NCBI RefSeq assembly: GCF_014205835.1
Contig: NZ_JACHCQ010000005.1
Span: forward strand, 86,719 to 150,718
Direction: 5' to 3'
DNA length: 64,000 bases
Source: Pedobacter sp. AK013
Lineage (GTDB): Bacteria; Bacteroidota; Bacteroidia; Sphingobacteriales; Sphingobacteriaceae
This document shows positions 1 through 9,173 of the stretch, in pieces. A model generated the notes under the pieces. It searched no databases, had not been told where the DNA came from, and was given only the letters and a program-made list of their open reading frames with translations. Every line of letters starts with the position of its first letter. The first letter of the stretch is position 1. The position numbers were made by a program, and so were the translations under genes.

Positions 1-46
1 TAATCCTAAACCTCTCCAGGTGTTAAAAGATCTGGAGAGCGGATTA
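1..46. repeat. Inverted repeat at window edge, probable terminator
   Basis: CTCTCCAG (12-19) pairs perfectly with CTGGAGAG (32-39), and the flanking TAATCC (1-6) pairs with GGATTA (41-46), giving a two-part stem. A TTTTT run follows at 55-59. It could be the terminator of a plus-strand gene left of the window or a regulatory palindrome upstream of the GH16 gene. The upstream gene is not visible. Confidence 0.4.
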
Positions 47-156
47 ACTAGATCTTTTTAGCCTCAAATAGGCTGTTTTAGATCGCTTTTATTGCTATAA
101 GATTACGCATATAACCTAAATTTATATCATTAAATTAGCTAACCCATAAATTACCC

Positions 157-1014
157 ATGCAAAATAGAATCCTGTTTAGTTTTGTTTTATTGTTAGCTAT
201 TTTTATTCAATCCTGCGCATTAAAAAAAGAACAGAATTTTTCCAACAGCTACTCATCCGAAGGTTATAAGCTGGTTTGGAGTGATGAATTTAATAAAGAT
301 GGTACTCTTAATCCAGCCAATTGGGATTATGAGAAAGGTTTTGTCCGCAATGAAGAGCTACAATGGTACCAACCCGAAAATGCTTTCTGCAAAGATGGTA
401 AATTGATTATCGAAGCACGAAAAGAAATAAAACCTAATCCGCTATATGTAGAAGGGAGTAAAGATTGGCGTAAAAAGCCTCAAAATATCGAATATACTTC
501 GGCATGTATCATCACCAAAGGTTTACAGAGCTGGCAATATGGGCGATTTGAGATGAGAGGAAAGATTGACATCTCGGATGGACTCTGGCCCGCATTTTGG
601 ACATTGGGCGTAAATGGCAGCTGGCCTGCAAACGGCGAAATCGATATTATGGAATACTACCAGGAAAAGTTACTGGCCAATATTGCAAGTTTAGGTGCCA
701 ATAAAAAGGCAAAATGGTTTAGCAATAGCAAGCCCATTGCCGAACTGGGTGGAAAAAAATGGGCAGCAGAATTTCACGTTTGGCGCATGGATTGGGATAG
801 TGAAACCATCAGTTTATCTGTAGATGGAATGCTCCTGAATAAAACCAACTTACGCGACCTTAAAAATGATGATGGATCAGATTTTCATCCTTTTAAACAA
901 AAACATTACATCTTGTTCGATCTGGCAATGGGTGGGATGAACGGTGGTTCGTTAAATGACACCAAATTTCCTAATAGAATGGAAGTCGATTATGTTAGGG
1001 TATATCAGAAATAG
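157..1014 (+). CDS. GH16 family beta-glucanase lipoprotein
   Basis: This is a secreted endo-glucanase of glycoside hydrolase family 16 (laminarinase, lichenase or agarase-like). The first 20 residues form a lipoprotein signal peptide with lipobox IQSC, placing the lipidated Cys at residue 20. The GH16 signature GEIDIMEYY contains the nucleophile Glu161, the assisting Asp163 and the acid/base Glu166. Substrate-groove aromatics include the WPAFWTLG segment at about 144-151. At 285 residues it is a single catalytic domain with no carbohydrate-binding module. No SusC/SusD pair is next to it, so it is not visibly part of a polysaccharide utilisation locus. The family is certain; the exact polysaccharide is not deducible. 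Confidence 0.9.
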   Translation: MQNRILFSFVLLLAIFIQSCALKKEQNFSNSYSSEGYKLVWSDEFNKDGTLNPANWDYEKGFVRNEELQWYQPENAFCKDGKLIIEARKEIKPNPLYVEGSKDWRKKPQNIEYTSACIITKGLQSWQYGRFEMRGKIDISDGLWPAFWTLGVNGSWPANGEIDIMEYYQEKLLANIASLGANKKAKWFSNSKPIAELGGKKWAAEFHVWRMDWDSETISLSVDGMLLNKTNLRDLKNDDGSDFHPFKQKHYILFDLAMGGMNGGSLNDTKFPNRMEVDYVRVYQK

Positions 1015-1535
1015 ATGCCTTCCCAATTGTCTCCCTGAGGAGTAATTTATTGTATAAAAATCGATATAAATGACATTTAATTATTGGTCTTTTGCGATAT
1101 GTAATTCCCCTCTTTCAGAGGGGTGTCCGCAGGACGGGGTGTTTTATTAGTCCTAGCCGGACAGGCTTCTTTCTTTTTGGTGTCAAAAAGAAACAAAACC
1201 GAGGCATTGCCGAGCTCATTAATACAAATGAAAGCAATAGAAAACCATTAATAAAACACCGGCTGAAAATTTATTCATTTGTTTTTGTGGCTTTCAGCTG
1301 CATTCATGAGGGCTTTGCCGTTTTCTTTCGAAGCTACTAGGTTGGCTTGGGCAGTGCAGTCCGAAAAATTTGTTAGGCCGGGTTTAATTGAAACGGAGAT
1401 ACTGTGCTATGGCCTAGCGGGGCGGAAATGTAGGTGTCGAAGTAATGTGTTGATTATCAATTAGTTATCGAATAACGTCAATGGTAGCGTAGTCGAAGGG
1501 CTGAAACAAGTTCAGGATGATTGTGTGCTAAATAA
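1015..1535. other. Gene-free region with repeat-like intergenic sequence
   Basis: No convincing gene is seen. The stretch from about 1100 to 1460 is more GC-rich than its surroundings. It carries a perfect 10-bp hairpin, TTTCTTTTTG (1170-1179) against CAAAAAGAAA (1184-1193) with loop GTGT. Two overlapping open frames (82 and 61 codons) have no protein-like features. From memory, similar blocks recur between genes in Pedobacter genomes; this is recall, not a search result. The end (about 1480-1525) has the GTTTCAGC-type sequence seen again near 7300-7370. Confidence 0.45.
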
Positions 1536-1567
1536 AAAGAGCCATGGTTTAATTTCCATGGCTCTTT
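1536..1567 (-). terminator. Rho-independent terminator of the OmpA lipoprotein gene
   Basis: AAAGAGCCATGG (1536-1547) and CCATGGCTCTTT (1556-1567) form a perfect 12-bp stem with an 8-nt loop, 19 nt past the stop codon of the minus-strand gene. A/T runs on both sides mean it could work in both directions. Confidence 0.8.
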
Positions 1568-1585
1568 CTATTATATTTTTGAGCA

Positions 1586-2116
1586 TTAATTCTGAACTTT
1601 GATTTCAGTTCTTCTGTTCAGTATTCTACCTTCTTCGCTAGCATTGCTGCTAATAGGTTCTTTCTCGCCATGGCCAACAACGGTGAAATTATTTCCGTTT
1701 AAGCCGGCGTTTATAAAGTACGATTTTACTGCGTTTGCACGATCAACAGAAAGTTGCATGTTGTGCTCTGGTGTACCTTCTGCAGATGAGTGGCCATTAA
1801 GAATAAATTTTGTGTTTGGTGATTTTTTCATTTCTGTCACGGCTTTATCCAGGATAGAGAATGATGATGTTTTAAGTACAAATGAATTAAACTCGAATTG
1901 AATATTATCTAAATTAAAATTGGGCTTTTCTGCTGGAGCAGGAGCTTCTTCTTTCTCTGGAGCTGGCGCCGGTTTTTTCTCTTCTATCGGTGGTGCTGCT
2001 TTTTCAACAGGTGCTGGAGCAGGTTTGGCTACCAGTTTTTTTGTTTTACAAGAGTACATCGTGAGGGTAAACAAGGCTAGGAGCGTAGTAAATAAAAGGT
2101 TTTTGGTAATGTTCAT
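1586..2116 (-). CDS. OmpA-family outer-membrane lipoprotein
   Basis: The 176-residue protein has a lipoprotein signal (lipobox MYSC, Cys23), a Pro/Ala/Glu-rich linker (about 29-65) and a C-terminal OmpA/Pal domain (about 68-176). The domain ends with the typical LNRRTEIKV motif and contains LSVDRANAVKSYF. It should anchor the outer membrane to peptidoglycan from the periplasmic side. The usual GHTD motif reads GHSS here, so the Asp that commonly contacts diaminopimelate in Pal-type domains is replaced by Ser. The linker codons are repetitive. It is a single-gene unit with its own terminator. Confidence 0.88.
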   Translation of the reverse strand: MNITKNLLFTTLLALFTLTMYSCKTKKLVAKPAPAPVEKAAPPIEEKKPAPAPEKEEAPAPAEKPNFNLDNIQFEFNSFVLKTSSFSILDKAVTEMKKSPNTKFILNGHSSAEGTPEHNMQLSVDRANAVKSYFINAGLNGNNFTVVGHGEKEPISSNASEEGRILNRRTEIKVQN

Positions 2117-2366
2117 GTTTTAAGATTAATTTAAGTTTATTGTGTGTTTGTTGCCCAAACATACTAATAAATGATTTACAGTTATAACGATGTTTTTTTT
2201 AAGAACTTATGTTTATCCGCTTAATCCCCAAAATTTAATAAACATTTTCTGATGCGATTTTACTTTTAGCAATCATAATCAGTATTCTTTTCCTTAAGCC
2301 TGGCCATAGAAATTTAATCAGTTTACTGGTACAAACCGATTAAATAAATTGATCTGAAAAAAATAA

Positions 2367-3065
2367 TTAGACCTTTAAGTTTGGCATTAAGTTTAAGAAT
2401 GCCTGCGAATTAGCATTGTATTTTTTCTTATCTAATTTAAAATAGAATGCTCCCTTTTTAGAACCTGTTCTGTCTTTTTCCGCCAGTTTAATTAATAATC
2501 CCGTCGAGGTAATTTTACGACTGAAATTTCTGGTATCGATTTTAGTATCGTTTACCTCCTCAAAAAGAATATGCAACTGTGGAATTGTAAATTTTTTAGG
2601 CAGCATCTCGAACAAAATAGGATGGAGGGCAGCTTTATATCTTAGTTTTTTTCGTGCATCAGCAACCATTTGGTTATGGTCGAAAATAAGTTTTGGCCTA
2701 TCGTTGATCAAAAACCATTCGGCCTCATAATCGTCGTTTAACTGTGCCTCGTATTTGTGTATGTCGATGAGGGCAAAATATCCAACAGAAAGTGTTCTTT
2801 CAATTGGGTCGCGGCGAGGTTCTCCATAAATCTGCATCTGCTCCAGGTAAACGCCCTCCAAACCTGTCATCTTTTTGAGCACCCTATTTGCCGCATCATC
2901 CGGACTTTCATCAGCGCCTACAAAACCTCCCATTAAACTCCATTTGTTTATCTCAGGTTCTAAACCCCGCTTAACCAATAGAATTTTAAGGTGTTCACCA
3001 TCAAATCCAAACACTATGCAATCAACAGCAACAAGATAATGCGGTTGCTTGGAATATTCAATCAT
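2367..3065 (-). CDS. Nudix-like transcriptional regulator (NrtR/AraR type) of the gal operon
   Basis: The protein has an N-terminal Nudix fold (about 8-145) and a C-terminal winged-helix domain (about 155-225), the layout of the NrtR/AraR regulator family. The Nudix box keeps the first Gly and Glu (GGFVGADES) but then reads NRVLKKMTGL, so the catalytic REUxEExGU core is lost. It is therefore predicted to sense a ligand rather than hydrolyse one. It is transcribed divergently from galT-galK-symporter, and a long palindrome lies between them. In Bacteroidota, members of this family are known to control sugar catabolism. I infer that the ligand is a galactose-pathway metabolite; the sequence does not prove this. 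Confidence 0.82.
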   Translation of the reverse strand: MIEYSKQPHYLVAVDCIVFGFDGEHLKILLVKRGLEPEINKWSLMGGFVGADESPDDAANRVLKKMTGLEGVYLEQMQIYGEPRRDPIERTLSVGYFALIDIHKYEAQLNDDYEAEWFLINDRPKLIFDHNQMVADARKKLRYKAALHPILFEMLPKKFTIPQLHILFEEVNDTKIDTRNFSRKITSTGLLIKLAEKDRTGSKKGAFYFKLDKKKYNANSQAFLNLMPNLKV

Positions 3066-3116
3066 TTTTTATCAAAATTTTAAAGGGCTTAATATGTTCA
3101 AATTTTCACGAAAATA

Positions 3117-3159
3117 AAAATTATTATTAATTGTCGTTTTGACAATTAATAATAATTTT
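3117..3159. promoter_or_regulatory. Operator palindrome between regulator and galT
   Basis: Two 19-bp arms (3117-3135 and 3141-3159) are perfect inverted repeats around a 5-nt spacer; the inner arms read AATTGTC and GACAATT. Only one such palindrome is seen in the host part. It overlaps the putative -33 element TTTG (3138-3141) of galT, so a bound regulator would block transcription. The Nudix-type regulator next door is the obvious candidate ligand-binding protein. Confidence 0.72.
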
Positions 3160-3167
3160 ATAATTTG
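3138..3167 (+). promoter_or_regulatory. Putative galT promoter (TTTG-N17-TATAATTTG)
   Basis: TTTG at 3138-3141 is followed after 17 nt by TATAATTTG at 3159-3167, close to the Bacteroidota consensus TTTG/TAnnTTTG (the -7 box has one extra base). The start codon lies about 58 nt downstream. Overlap with the palindrome suggests repressor control. Confidence 0.5.
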
Positions 3168-3225
3168 GCGCATTAGATAGGTTAAGCCATGTGGCTTCCT
3201 TTTTCTAACCAATTGAGAATATAAA

Positions 3226-4287
3226 ATGAACCAAACATTCGAATTAGACAATAACCCACATACCAGGCTTAACATATTAACTGGCGAATGGGTTTTAGTA
3301 TCACCACACCGCACTAAAAGACCATGGCAAGGTAAGGTTGAAGACATCACACCAGATAACCGCCCCGAATATGATCCTAAATGTTACTTATGCCCAGGAA
3401 ATGGTAGGGCAGATGGCGATAGCAACCCTGAATATACCGAGAGCTTTGTTTTTAACAACGATTTTGCCGCTTTGTTGCAAGATACACCTGCTGGCGAAAT
3501 GAATGAAGGCGATTTATTGGTCGCCAACAACCAGCGTGGACTTTGTAGAGTAATCAGCTTTAGTCCTAAACATAATCTAACGCTTCCCGAAATGAGTGTA
3601 GAGGCCATAACAGCTGTGGTTAACGTTTGGCAGAATGAATTTAATAGCCTGGCAGAGAACGACTGGATCAAATACATTCAGATTTTCGAAAATAAGGGCG
3701 AAATAATGGGCTGTAGCAACCCGCACCCGCATGGGCAAATCTGGTCGCAGGGCGATATCCCTTTAGAAATTGCCAAAGAAACCGAACGCCAGAAAACTTA
3801 TTATGCCATTCATAGAAGAAGTTTACTTGCCGATTATTTAAAGCTGGAGCAAAAGAAAAATGAGCGGATTATATTTGAAAACGATCATTTTGCAGTGCTT
3901 GTGCCTTTTTGGGCAGTTTGGCCATACGAAACCATAATAATCAGCAAACGCCATGTAAATAGCATTAAATTGTTTACAGACGCGGAAAAGAAATCGCTGG
4001 CCGAAGCCATTAAAATCCTTACTACAAAATACGATAACCTGTTCGAAACCTCATTTCCATACTCTGCAGGTATGCATCAGTCGCCGGTAAACAATGGTTA
4101 TTACCCTGAATGGCATTGGCACATGCATTTTTACCCACCGTTGTTGCGCTCGGCATCAGTTAAAAAATTTATGGTCGGTTATGAAATGTTAGCTAACCCT
4201 CAACGCGATATTACTCCTGAGTTTGCCGCTAAACGTTTAAAAGAAATGTCTACAACACACTATAAAATCAAGAAAACTGACGGCTAA
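3226..4287 (+). CDS. galT: Galactose-1-phosphate uridylyltransferase
   Basis: This enzyme exchanges UMP between UDP-glucose and galactose-1-phosphate in the Leloir pathway, in the cytoplasm. The active-site motif NPHPHGQIW holds the His169 nucleophile, which forms the uridylyl intermediate. Zn-binding residues of the family include Cys53 and Cys56 in CYLC. The C-terminal HWHMHFYPPL motif is also typical. Its 353-residue length matches class I GalT. It is the first gene of an operon with galK (11 nt apart) and the symporter. The chosen ATG gives the conserved TRLNILTGEWVLVSPHR start region. Confidence 0.96.
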   Translation: MNQTFELDNNPHTRLNILTGEWVLVSPHRTKRPWQGKVEDITPDNRPEYDPKCYLCPGNGRADGDSNPEYTESFVFNNDFAALLQDTPAGEMNEGDLLVANNQRGLCRVISFSPKHNLTLPEMSVEAITAVVNVWQNEFNSLAENDWIKYIQIFENKGEIMGCSNPHPHGQIWSQGDIPLEIAKETERQKTYYAIHRRSLLADYLKLEQKKNERIIFENDHFAVLVPFWAVWPYETIIISKRHVNSIKLFTDAEKKSLAEAIKILTTKYDNLFETSFPYSAGMHQSPVNNGYYPEWHWHMHFYPPLLRSASVKKFMVGYEMLANPQRDITPEFAAKRLKEMSTTHYKIKKTDG

Positions 4288-4298
4288 AATATTACATA

Positions 4299-5450
4299 AT
4301 GAATGCACAACATTTAAAAAATACATTTAAGAAACTTTTCAACGCCGAGCCTATTTTAGTGCGTTCGCCTGGAAGAATCAACATTATTGGCGAACACACA
4401 GATTACAATGGTGGTTTTGTAATGCCTGCTGCTATAGACAAAGCCATTTATGTAGCAATATCAAAAAGAGAAGATGATGAAATACATTTATTTTCGGAAA
4501 GTTATCAGCAGTTTGATATTTCATCGATCAAAAGCCTGAAAAAATCAGAAAACAGCTGGGCCAATTACATTTTGGGCGTTGCCGATCAGTTAAAAGAAAG
4601 AGGCCATCGGTTGGGCGGTTTTAATTTTTATATCGATGGCGATGTGCCCTTGGGTGCTGGTCTATCTTCATCTGCGGCTGTTGAATGTGCTACCGGATTT
4701 GCACTCGATCAACTTTTTTCACTTTCTGTTCAGAAAATGGACATTGCATTGATTGCACAAAAGGCAGAACAGACCTTTGCTGGTGTTAACTGTGGCATTA
4801 TGGATCAGTTTGCCTCTGTATTTGGTAAAAAAGATCAGGCCATCATGCTCGATTGCAGATCAATGAAACACATTTACATCCCGTTAAAATTAGATGGATA
4901 TAAACTTTTGCTTTTAAATACGAATGTAAAACATGCACTTGCCGATTCTGCCTACAATAAAAGGCGGGCACAGTGTGAGCAAGGTGTGGCTTGGGTAAAG
5001 GAGCATTATCCAAATGTAAACACACTTCGTGATGTAGACCTAACCATGTTAGAAACCCATGTTAAGCCAAAAGATCTGGAAGTTTATACCAAATGTAGTT
5101 TTGTAGTGAAAGAAATTGGGCGTTTACTTACAGCAGCGGAACAACTTGAAAACGGTAACCTGCAAGGTTTAGGAAATTTGATGTTCGAAACGCACGAAGG
5201 TTTAAGTAAAGATTATGAAGTTAGCTGTAAAGAATTGGATTTCTTGGTTGAAGCGGTTAAACCACTAGATTACGTACTGGGTGCCAGGATGATGGGCGGT
5301 GGCTTTGGTGGTTGTACGATCAATATCGTTAAAGAAGAAAAAATTACTGATTTAATTGAAGAGCTATCTTCGAAATATTTATTACAGTTCGGTCTCAAGC
5401 TTGGTTCCTATACTGTTCAAACTGATAATGGAACCAGTTTATTCAATTAA
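4299..5450 (+). CDS. galK: Galactokinase
   Basis: The enzyme phosphorylates galactose at C1 using ATP and belongs to the GHMP kinase superfamily. The galactokinase signature GRINIIGEHTDYNGG lies near residues 25-39, the GHMP ATP-binding loop PLGAGLSSSAA near 115-125, and the third GHMP motif GGGFGGCT near 344-351. The length of 383 residues is normal. It lies between galT and the SSS symporter on one transcript, so uptake and the first two steps of galactose use are co-expressed. Confidence 0.96.
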   Translation: MNAQHLKNTFKKLFNAEPILVRSPGRINIIGEHTDYNGGFVMPAAIDKAIYVAISKREDDEIHLFSESYQQFDISSIKSLKKSENSWANYILGVADQLKERGHRLGGFNFYIDGDVPLGAGLSSSAAVECATGFALDQLFSLSVQKMDIALIAQKAEQTFAGVNCGIMDQFASVFGKKDQAIMLDCRSMKHIYIPLKLDGYKLLLLNTNVKHALADSAYNKRRAQCEQGVAWVKEHYPNVNTLRDVDLTMLETHVKPKDLEVYTKCSFVVKEIGRLLTAAEQLENGNLQGLGNLMFETHEGLSKDYEVSCKELDFLVEAVKPLDYVLGARMMGGGFGGCTINIVKEEKITDLIEELSSKYLLQFGLKLGSYTVQTDNGTSLFN

Positions 5451-5488
5451 AATTTAAAGAATCTAAGGTATACTAACCAAATAAATCA

Positions 5489-7165
5489 ATGAAAAACAAT
5501 TTATTAGACACGAAGGATTACATTGTATTTGCAATTTACTTCGTTATTGTGGCCGCTTACGGGCTTTACATTTACAACAAGAAAAAATCAGAATCTACAG
5601 GCTCTAAAGATTATTTTCTAGCTGAAGGCTCTCTAACCTGGTGGGCCATCGGTGCATCTTTAATTGCATCAAACATTTCTGCCGAACAGTTTATCGGCAT
5701 GAGTGGATCAGGCTTTAAAATGGGATTGGCCATTGCAACCTACGAATGGATGGGCGCACTTACATTGGTAGTGGTAGCCGTATTTTTTATTCCCGTTTAT
5801 TTGAAAAACAAAATTGCTACAATGCCGCAATTTTTGCATCAGCGTTATAACGGAACAGTTGCTATGATTATGGCTGTTTTCTGGTTATTGTTATATGTTG
5901 TAGTTAACTTAACCTCAATCCTTTATTTAGGGGCTTTGGCGGTAAGCAGTATCTCTGGTTTTGATCTGAAGTTCTGTATGTATGCCATTGCAATTTTTGC
6001 CATTATCATTACCCTGGGCGGGATGAAAGTAATCGGCTATACTGACGTAATCCAGGTGTTTTTCTTGATTTTAGGTGGCTTAGCTACAACTTACCTGGCC
6101 TTAAACCTGGTTTCTACACATTATGGTACAGGCGGTATTTTTGAAGGTTATAGTCTAATGACTTCTAAGGCATCTGAGCACTTCCATATGATCTTAAAGC
6201 CCGATAACGAAAATTACATCGATTTACCTGGTTTAAGTGTATTGATTGGCGGCATGTGGATCGTAAATTTAAACTATTGGGGCTGTAACCAGTACATCAC
6301 ACAGCGTGCCCTGGGTGCCAATTTAGAAACTGCCCGTGGCGGTATTCTTTTTGCTGCTTTCTTAAAACTATTAATGCCTATTATTGTGGTGCTGCCAGGT
6401 ATTGCAGCTTATGTGTTATATAAAGATGGGGCCTTTCAGGCAGAAATGCTGCAAGATGGATCAGTAAATCCAGATCGCGCATATCCGGTATTACTAAATT
6501 TACTACCGGCCGGATTAAAGGGACTTTCATTCGCGGCATTAACCGCTGCAGTAGTAGCTTCTTTGGCTGGTAAAGCAAATAGTATTGCTACGATTTTTAC
6601 TTTAGATATTTATAAAAAGGTATTAAATGTTGAGGCATCTGAAAAAAATCTGGTAATGACTGGTAAAATTTCTATTTGTGTAGCCATGTTACTAGGTGTT
6701 GTAATTGCGCCATTTTTGGGTATCGATAAAAAAGGGGGCTTTCAATATATCCAAGAGTATACAGGTTTTGTTTCTCCAGGTATTTTTGCCATGTTTATTT
6801 TAGGTTTCTTTTGGAAAAGAACAACTTCAGGTGCAGCACTATTTGCGACGATTGGTGGTTTCGGTTTGTCGATTTTACTTAAATTCTTACCAATAATAAC
6901 CGATCTTTCCTGGTTATCGGGCATGGGCTTTTCTGTTAAAAACGCAGATGGGGTGTACGAAATTCCATTTTTAGATCGGATGGGCTTTGTATTTGTATTC
7001 TGTATCCTAGGTATGGTGATCATCAGTTTAGCGAGCGACAAAGTTAAAGCAGAGGCCAAAGGTTTGGCTATAGACGCTAAAATGTTTAAAACTACTACCA
7101 GTTTCGCAGTAGGCGCTCTAATTATTATCGGCTTATTGGTTGCACTTTATAGTGTATACTGGTAA
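5489..7165 (+). CDS. Sodium:sugar symporter, SSS family (probable galactose/glucose)
   Basis: This 558-residue inner-membrane protein of the solute:sodium symporter family has about 14 predicted hydrophobic segments. The N-terminal block DYFLAEGSLTWWAIGASL and the following SNISAEQFIGMSGSG are typical of SGLT/vSGLT-like members. Operon position directly after galT and galK points to galactose uptake coupled to Na+. The family is firm; the substrate is inferred from neighbours. The gene ends the operon before an 18-bp terminator stem. Confidence 0.9.
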   Translation: MKNNLLDTKDYIVFAIYFVIVAAYGLYIYNKKKSESTGSKDYFLAEGSLTWWAIGASLIASNISAEQFIGMSGSGFKMGLAIATYEWMGALTLVVVAVFFIPVYLKNKIATMPQFLHQRYNGTVAMIMAVFWLLLYVVVNLTSILYLGALAVSSISGFDLKFCMYAIAIFAIIITLGGMKVIGYTDVIQVFFLILGGLATTYLALNLVSTHYGTGGIFEGYSLMTSKASEHFHMILKPDNENYIDLPGLSVLIGGMWIVNLNYWGCNQYITQRALGANLETARGGILFAAFLKLLMPIIVVLPGIAAYVLYKDGAFQAEMLQDGSVNPDRAYPVLLNLLPAGLKGLSFAALTAAVVASLAGKANSIATIFTLDIYKKVLNVEASEKNLVMTGKISICVAMLLGVVIAPFLGIDKKGGFQYIQEYTGFVSPGIFAMFILGFFWKRTTSGAALFATIGGFGLSILLKFLPIITDLSWLSGMGFSVKNADGVYEIPFLDRMGFVFVFCILGMVIISLASDKVKAEAKGLAIDAKMFKTTTSFAVGALIIIGLLVALYSVYW

Positions 7166-7182
7166 AGAATAAGTTATAAGTA

Positions 7183-7222
7183 ATTAAAAGGGATAAAATC
7201 GCCAGATTTTATCCCTTTTAAT
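7183..7222 (+). terminator. Terminator of the gal operon
   Basis: An 18-bp perfect stem (7183-7200 with 7205-7222) and a 4-nt GCCA loop lie 17 nt after the symporter stop, with T-rich sequence following. It is the strongest hairpin in the host part. Confidence 0.9.
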
Positions 7223-7341
7223 TTAAATGCGATTGCTTTTAATTTAGAATCATAATGTCATTAATCCCTTAATGCTAAAACTTGCTCTTTATAAGATCCC
7301 GAAACAAGTTCAAGAATACGGTTCTCTCTCTTGTAATCGTC

Positions 7342-7362
7342 ATGCTGAATTTATTTCAGCAT
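7342..7362. repeat. Short intergenic inverted repeat
   Basis: ATGCTGAA (7342-7349) pairs with TTCAGCAT (7355-7362). The surrounding sequence (CGAAACAAGTTCA, then CGTCATGCTGAA) resembles the tail of the 1.1-1.5 kb intergenic region, which suggests a dispersed intergenic repeat. It could also help terminate the minus-strand antiporter gene. Confidence 0.4.
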
Positions 7363-7419
7363 CTTTCTTATCAATTATTAGAATTGATTGTTGTTTATAA
7401 TTAAGTTAATAATCTGCTA

Positions 7420-8670
7420 CTAATCCTCTTCTGTTGCCAGCTTTTTCACCAACCAAGGTAAAGTGAGCCCTTGTCCAATTAAGGTAAACAATACCACTAC
7501 AACTGATATAAATATAATCGCATTTCGCTGTGGAAACGCAGTTCCATCAGATAAGGTGGCCGGTAACCCAATTGCAATGGCCAGCGAAACAATGCCTCTC
7601 ATGCCCGACCAGCTAATAATCAAGCTGTTCTTGAAATCGAGCAATGCACCCGCTGTAATGCGGTGCTTCCCTTTCTGAAAGGCTTTTTGAAGATTGAATT
7701 TTTGCAGAAAAACACGTGCCATCCGTAGTAACAAAGCTACAATGGTAATCACCAGTGAATAACCGATATAAGGTAGAATATCGGCGCTGCTAATATTTTT
7801 GTATACATAAGGAAACTGTAAACCAATTAATATGAAAATTAGCCCATTCAATAAAAAGATAATAATATCCCAAATGTTTTTAGACTGATTTTTAAGCTGC
7901 TCCGGAAATACCTTGTTGCTAAACCTGGATATTCCCAGCCCTAAAATAACAACTGCAATAACTCCCGAAACATGTACTTGTTCTGCAATTAAATAGGTAA
8001 CAAAAGGCATTAATAACATAAAGCTAATGGTTGCCAGGCGATTGTTATGAATCCGTTTAATCGCAAATGCTAAAATTTTCGACATCACCATGCCGATCAA
8101 GAATCCACCAGCCATTAAAAGGACAAATTCGAGAGATGCCTTCCAAAATAAGAAGGCCGTTCCAGTTACTGCGGCAACAGCAAAACGATAAGCTACCAGC
8201 GCAGAAGCATCGTTAACTAAACTTTCACCCTCTAAAATGGTGTTGGTTTTGTGCGATAACCCCAGCCCCTTAGTAATACTCATAGCCGCAACCGCATCAG
8301 TAGCGGAAAGAATTGCGCCTAACACAAAAGATACCGGCCAACTCATCCCAGGAATGATATAGTGGGCAACTATAGCAATACCAATAGCGGTGATAAAAAC
8401 CAGCGTAATGGCTAGGGTTAATATGGTGTTAATATTGGTTTTAAATTCTTTAAATGAAATATTAAAGGCTGCATCATAAAGCAATGGTGGTAGGAATATC
8501 AAAAATATAATTTCAGGATTAATATCAACCGGTGGTAAAGAAGGTATAAAACCGACTGCAATTCCAGCTATGATCAAAAGGATAGGATAAGGGATTTTAA
8601 TTCGGTCTGCAATAGCAGAAAGGCCAATCATCACAGCTAAAATAAATATTACAATGGCATAATTTTCCAT
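7420..8670 (-). CDS. Na+/H+ antiporter, CPA1 (NhaP-like) family
   Basis: This is an inner-membrane cation:proton antiporter with about 12 transmembrane segments. Family features include FLPPLLYDAAF near the N-terminus, GAILSATDAVAAMSI (the TDPVA-like ion-binding motif with Asp), GESLVNDASALV (the second acidic motif) and SWSGMRGIVSLAIAIGLP near the C-terminus. I start it at the ATG giving MENYAIVIF, which begins right before the first membrane helix; an in-frame ATG 15 codons upstream would add a non-hydrophobic leader. It has no C-terminal regulatory domain. It is a single gene, convergent with the gal operon. Confidence 0.9.
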   Translation of the reverse strand: MENYAIVIFILAVMIGLSAIADRIKIPYPILLIIAGIAVGFIPSLPPVDINPEIIFLIFLPPLLYDAAFNISFKEFKTNINTILTLAITLVFITAIGIAIVAHYIIPGMSWPVSFVLGAILSATDAVAAMSITKGLGLSHKTNTILEGESLVNDASALVAYRFAVAAVTGTAFLFWKASLEFVLLMAGGFLIGMVMSKILAFAIKRIHNNRLATISFMLLMPFVTYLIAEQVHVSGVIAVVILGLGISRFSNKVFPEQLKNQSKNIWDIIIFLLNGLIFILIGLQFPYVYKNISSADILPYIGYSLVITIVALLLRMARVFLQKFNLQKAFQKGKHRITAGALLDFKNSLIISWSGMRGIVSLAIAIGLPATLSDGTAFPQRNAIIFISVVVVLFTLIGQGLTLPWLVKKLATEED

Positions 8671-8858
8671 ATCTGTAAATGCGTTTTTAATAAATGTGGA
8701 AACACTTATTTGCAAAATATATGTTTAGAACCGAATTAAAAAGCTTCTGATCGAAATAAACTAGTAAACGAAATAAAAGGATAAATAATCCTCCTACAAT
8801 AAAGAAGAAACTTTAATTAATGCTGAAATGAAATGTGGAAATATCGTTTAAGTGAAAA

Positions 8859-9173
8859 CTAGCGTTGTAACCTAGGTCTTTTACTTTTAAAAGTTGGGTT
8901 CGTTTTTGGCTTTGCTGCTTGAACACCACTTTCCTCTTCCGATATTTTAACGGTAATCACATTACCTTTAAATGTTTCGCCATTTAAGGTTGATACGATG
9001 TTTTTGGCATCAGGAAGACTATAAATTTCCAGAAAAGCATAGCCTTTACATTTGCCAGTAGCCCTGTCGCGAACAATTTTAATTGTTTCTACCCTGCCAT
9101 GCAGGCTAACCAATATTGCCAAATCCATCTCTTGGATATTGTCAGGAAGGCCACCTATGAAAATCTTAACCAT
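8859..9173 (-). CDS. RRM-domain RNA-binding protein
   Basis: This 104-residue protein has one RNA recognition motif. RNP2 is KIFIGGLP at the N-terminus, and RNP1 is KGYAFLEI in mid-protein. A short basic tail (KSKRPRLQR) follows. I place the start at MVKIFIGGLP rather than 11 codons upstream because RRM proteins of this bacterial type begin at that point. Such proteins bind single-stranded RNA and are often cold-responsive in bacteria; the targets are unknown here. Confidence 0.85.
   Translation of the reverse strand: MVKIFIGGLPDNIQEMDLAILVSLHGRVETIKIVRDRATGKCKGYAFLEIYSLPDAKNIVSTLNGETFKGNVITVKISEEESGVQAAKPKTNPTFKSKRPRLQR

Noticed and set aside
1092..1464. Two small plus-strand frames in the first intergenic region
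   Set aside because: No protein-like conservation; sequence looks like a dispersed intergenic repeat.
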